Of a stretch of DNA of 64,000 nucleotides, positions 60,120-64,000 are shown one piece after another (within the stretch, counting starts at the first letter, position 1; every line of letters starts with the position of its first letter). The position numbers were made by a program, and so were the translations under genes. The notes beneath the pieces were generated by a model that made no database searches, was not told where the DNA came from, and saw only the letters and a program-made list of their open reading frames with translations. The DNA is from Hirudinaria manillensis (lineage: Eukaryota; Annelida; Clitellata; Hirudinida; Hirudinidae), in NCBI GenBank assembly GCA_034509925.1, contig CM067528.1, positions 9,457,501 to 9,521,500 on the forward strand, in the 5' to 3' direction.

Positions 60120-60716
60120 CGCACTGAAGCTCGGATTTGAAACATTATTTCTGAATGATGAAAAAAATCGCTGTTTTTAAACCTATTAAAATGATAATCC
60201 TCAGTCGAACCAAAGAAATAAATTAGGCGAACCTTCATTTCCGGTCTCTGAACTTTTGAGCCTGGACTTGATTTCCTCCACCCATAATCCGTCCCTTTAC
60301 TCATCCATCCGTCCATCTGCCCATCCTTTTCTCTCCTTCACGCAATCCATCCATCCATCTCTTCTTCAGCTTCAATGATCTTCAACAACCTGAAATTCCA
60401 TGTTTGCCGAGGAGGAATTTTAGCCGGAAGAAGATGATGATGATGACGATGATGGTGGTGATGATAACGATGACGACGACATTAAAGTGAACGTTAAGAC
60501 TTCCCAGAAAGCTTAGAGTTGTCTGACATCAGACGAAATTACGTCCATTGTATTGAGGTCAAGATGATGATGATGATGATGACGGCAACGTCGATGACGG
60601 TGATGATGACGATGACGACGATGTTGAGTGCACTAGAGTTCAAGACAACAATCACGACGTCATAATGACGCTGGAGAGAACCGAAAGGGAGGAAGGAGGG
60701 AGGGAGGGAGGGAGGG

Positions 60717-60868
60717 TTGGTTGGTTGGTTGGTTGGTTGGTTGGTTGGTTGGTTGGTTGGTTGGTTGGTTGGTTGGTTGGTTGGTTGGTTGGTTGGTTGG
60801 TTGGTTGGTTGGTTGGTTGGTTGGTTGGTTGGTTGGTTGGTTGGTTGGTTGGTTGGTTGGTTGGTTGG
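60717..60868. repeat. TTGG tetranucleotide array
   Basis: 152 bases, about 38 uninterrupted TTGG units, preceded by a short GGGA run (60690-60715). The reverse strand reads CCAA, and the VGWL/TNQP frames are artefacts. Confidence 0.97.
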
Positions 60869-61924
60869 ATGAACAAAACTACAGAATGAATGAATTGAAT
60901 GCGAGTGAATGATGGAGATGAATACGGATCAGGTGATTGTATGTTTACAAATACAAAACTAAAACAACTTTTTGTAGTCCTCTGATTGGTCGGGAGTTGA
61001 GCCGAAAGCGCACGTGATCACGGCTAGGCTTCCAATGAAATTCCTCTGAAAAGCAAAACAATGCGATCGCTTCCTGTCTGAAAAAGTGGACCCCTATCTT
61101 TACCCACGCTGTTTCTGAAAATAGAATTAAAAATAATTCCTTTCTTTATTTATTTATAAAGTTATTCACGGCGTAATTAATTAAAAATGGTAAATATTTT
61201 AAATCCATCCATTAGCATCAAGCCTTACGAGGGGGTCGTCTATAAACCACTTAAGCTGGACGCGGTTAGGGTTTGAAATCGGCGACGTTATACTGAGAGG
61301 CCATCCCATCCACAATCCGCCCACTTGGCCACCCATCCATCCGTCTATCCGTCATGATGAAGGAAAAAATTTATATTTAAGCAAATTACAAAAAAAATAT
61401 CTTGAAATACCTTCACGAGACCAGAAAGATTGGAGATTCATTTTTTTCAGGGGGTGTGTACGTGGGTGGAAGGATATGGCGATTGGTTAGGGCGTAGGAC
61501 ATGGGTCCTTGTTGAAAAGTGCTGCCGCGTTTTCCAGAAATGCTTCTCCACATCCGTGGTCTCCAGATCTTTAACCTTTTGAGTTGTGGACATCTTGTAG
61601 CCCAAGAACGGGATGAATAAATTATGTTTAGTAGTCTTCTGACGGGCCATAGAAATGCTGTTTAAGACTGTTATTGTCTTATTGCCAAACATCAACAACA
61701 ACAACAGCAGCAACTGATCCATCTCCGTGGATACACGATACAATAGCACGGGATTGTATTTGATTGCGCCATTACTTTACATTCTCATGTTTCGAAGCAG
61801 ACGAGGTTTTCTCGTGATCGTCTGCCATGAAATATTCCATATTTTATTTTCACTGATTGAAAGAATTTCAATCGGTCAACCGATTGAACCTCATTGGTCG
61901 TGGTTGTTCATTGATGGATTGATG

Positions 61925-61958
<34 letters not shown>

Positions 61959-62505
61959 CAAAAATTTGCAAGATAATTTGGCAATTATGACTAAATGCCC
62001 TTATTATACTGTCGGAATAAGTCGGAAGTATTCTAAAATATGATTAACGAATATTAATTAAATACATAAATTAATTAAATATATACAATAATTAATTGTT
62101 TTTAAATGTCATAAATATTACAATCTGTTGGAAATATTAATCAGCAAAAACTCATCTGTGCCTATGACGCCACCGTTGCTACCGGTGACCAGAGAGAATT
62201 AATTATTCAGAATTATAATTCATTATTATAATATGATAATGCCCCATGCATATGCATGCGCCTTTAACAGCTGCGGTTTCGTGTCCGTGGCAACCAAATG
62301 GACTCCGTAGTGGAGGAATTTCATTGATTTAATGGACGCTGGAGAAGGAGATAATGCCATTCATACATCAGTCATTCATTCATTCATTTAGACATCCATT
62401 CATTCATTCATTCATTCATCAGTCATTCATTCATTTAGACATCCATTCATTACCAATACCACACACATCGATCCATTTGTACCGATAACCGATCAATCAC
62501 CTATT

Positions 62506-62694
62506 CATCCATCCATCCATCCATCCATCCATCCATCCATCCATCCATCCATCCATCCATCCATCCATCCATCCATCCATCCATCCATCCATCCATCCAT
62601 CCATCCATCCATCCATCCATCCATCCATCCATCCATCCTTCCATCCATCCATCCATCCATCCATCCATCCATCCATCCATCCATCCATCCATCC
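62506..62694. repeat. CATC tetranucleotide array
   Basis: About 47 CATC units with one CTTC variant near 62638; TTCA repeats lie upstream at 62375-62455. Confidence 0.97.
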
Positions 62695-62995
62695 TTTTTT
62701 TCCCACTCGCAGTTTTAAACGGCAGCTATCCAGTAGGGGATGAGACCATGTAAGGTCTGCAAACACGTATTGATTTTACTCTCGCAGTCTGCAGGACAAT
62801 TCCATCCCTCTCCACGTCTCTGCTGGTCTCTCCTTCTTTTTCAGTCTGATTGATTGAACCGGCGATTGAAGGACCGATGATTGAATGCACGATTGAATGA
62901 CTCGTTGAAGGTCAATTGATCGACTCAAAATAGTCAACGATTAAACCAACAGATCGATTTAAGGACTGCTACTCGACTGAGAATGGAAGTTGAAA

Positions 62996-63105
62996 GTGAT
63001 TGACCATGATTGAAGGTAAATGAAGTTGATTGAAGGTAAATGAAGGTGATTGAAGGCGATTGAAGGCGATTGAAGGCGATTGAAAGTGATTGAAAATAGT
63101 TGCCG
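62996..63105. repeat. GTGATTGAAG-type 10-bp repeat
   Basis: Units such as GCGATTGAAG and GTGATTGAAA recur about ten times, with GTAAATGAAG variants. Confidence 0.75.
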
Positions 63106-63295
63106 GTTACAAATCGACTCCCGAAGTCTTTGCGGGTTCGACGACCACTAGAAATGAAATTTCTTCGTTTTTAATTTAAAATTTTGATTAATTTTTTTTG
63201 AAAGGAAAAGACAAGGTCGTCAACATCAACACCGGCCTAATCGTCATCATCACCATCACCATCACCGGCGGTAGTATCATCTTCCTCCTCCTAAT

Positions 63296-63527
63296 CGTCA
63301 TCATCATCGTCATCATCATCACCATCATCATCATCGTCATCATCATCACCATCATCATCATCGCCATCATCATCACCATCATCATCATCGTCATCACCAT
63401 CATCATCATCACCATCGTCATCACCATCATCATCGTCATCATCATCATCACCATCATCATCATCGTCATCATCATCACCATCATCATCATCATCGTTATC
63501 ATCATCACCACCATCATCATCTCCAAT
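63296..63527. repeat. ATC/ACC/GTC trinucleotide array
   Basis: About 230 bases in which ATC runs are punctuated by regularly spaced CACC and CGTC; the open frames are artefacts. Confidence 0.9.
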
Positions 63528-63893
63528 CGTCATCGTCAGAGCATTAATCCCCATTGTCACTTCAAGCGTGAATATCATAAACGCGTGGAGACCAAATATT
63601 GGATCAATTGAAAGCCTTTTTACGCCCTGAGGTTACGTCTGGCTCTTAGGTCAACGAAATATTGGTCGGTGATGATGATGATGACGATGACGACGACGAT
63701 GATGATTGTGATGATGACGATGACGATGATGATGATGATGATGACGTCACATGAGCGCAGCAGAGTTTCACGAAGATTGATCTGTTCTGGAAGCTTCCTT
63801 GAATGCCATAAAAAATCAATAACAACACCAAGTCCCACTTCCAGACGTTCATTGCGGACGCGCGAGAAGTATTTACAAGTGCTATCTAAGTTG

Positions 63894-63895
<2 letters not shown>

Positions 63896-63946
<51 letters not shown>
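63896..63946. repeat. ATT microsatellite
   Basis: Pure (ATT)n near the right edge. Confidence 0.95.
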
Positions 63947-64000
63947 TATTATTTTAATAAAAACCGACTCACTTTTTCCTGTTGCTAATCCTATTCCTTC

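Larger units (their letters stand above)
57614..64000. other. TACC 3' flank and gene-free right end
   Basis: No recognised gene. A GC-richer block at 57620-58440 follows the TACC stop and is probably 3' UTR or flank; open frames there (58050-58445 plus, 58157-58468 minus) match nothing I know. The rest contains ATT tracts near 58720-59060 and 59420-59475, GAT arrays near 60436-60630, the promoter-like cluster at 60066-60119 and large tetranucleotide arrays. Confidence 0.5.

Noticed and set aside
60652..60912. TNQP and VGWL repeat proteins
   Set aside because: Product of the TTGG array in opposite frames.
61240..61300. Box B-like GGGTTTGAAATC suggesting a tRNA or SINE
   Set aside because: No box A at the right distance and no SINE tail.
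61447..61749. 100-codon minus-strand ORF
   Set aside because: No domain recognised and no convincing splice sites; may be part of an unidentified repeat.

Overview
This window is nuclear DNA of an animal. Every confident gene is split by spliceosomal introns, and the intergenic and intronic DNA is AT-rich and crowded with tri- and tetranucleotide microsatellites (ATT, ATC, CATC, ACTC, TTGG). The COE/EBF gene has a single helix 2 in its HLH region instead of the vertebrate duplicate, so an invertebrate is likely; I cannot name the phylum. There is no bacterial, phage or organellar sequence.

Layout. 1-3.3 kb holds two broken non-LTR retrotransposon remnants: a 3' end of a restriction-like-endonuclease type element on the minus strand (147-791), and a 5'-truncated, frameshifted reverse transcriptase on the plus strand (2271-3300). 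3.8-5.2 kb on the minus strand carries a tentative secreted or membrane CUB-domain gene start (signal-peptide exon, possible 25-nt microexon, CUB exon). 8.7-10.6 kb on the minus strand is a complete six-exon MCTS1 gene (182 aa). Its start lies 534 bp head-to-head from a type II phosphatidylinositol 4-kinase gene (11.1-17.8 kb, plus). That kinase gene has two alternative first coding exons which both reach into the catalytic domain, joined to eight shared exons (479 or 527 aa). 17.8-26.4 kb has no recognised gene and leads to a TATA-type promoter and the 11-exon COE/EBF transcription factor gene (26.4-40.8 kb, 486 aa). 43.85-57.6 kb is a 16-exon TACC gene (1174 aa). 57.6-64 kb has no recognised gene, only repeats and one promoter-like CRE/CCAAT/E2F cluster.

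The genes do not form an operon-like pathway. They are a translation factor (MCTS1), a Golgi/endosome lipid kinase (PI4K2), a developmental transcription factor (EBF/Collier) and a centrosome/spindle coiled-coil protein (TACC). From memory of the human map, the PI4K2-EBF-TACC linkage echoes human regions on chromosomes 10q, 8p and 4p, so it may be an ancient linkage group. All gene models were spliced by hand; exon phases are consistent throughout, and the EBF and TACC models each appear to use one GC-AG intron. I found no convincing previously undescribed system. The most interesting items are the alternative kinase first exons, the old linkage, the GC-AG introns and a promoter-like block inside EBF.
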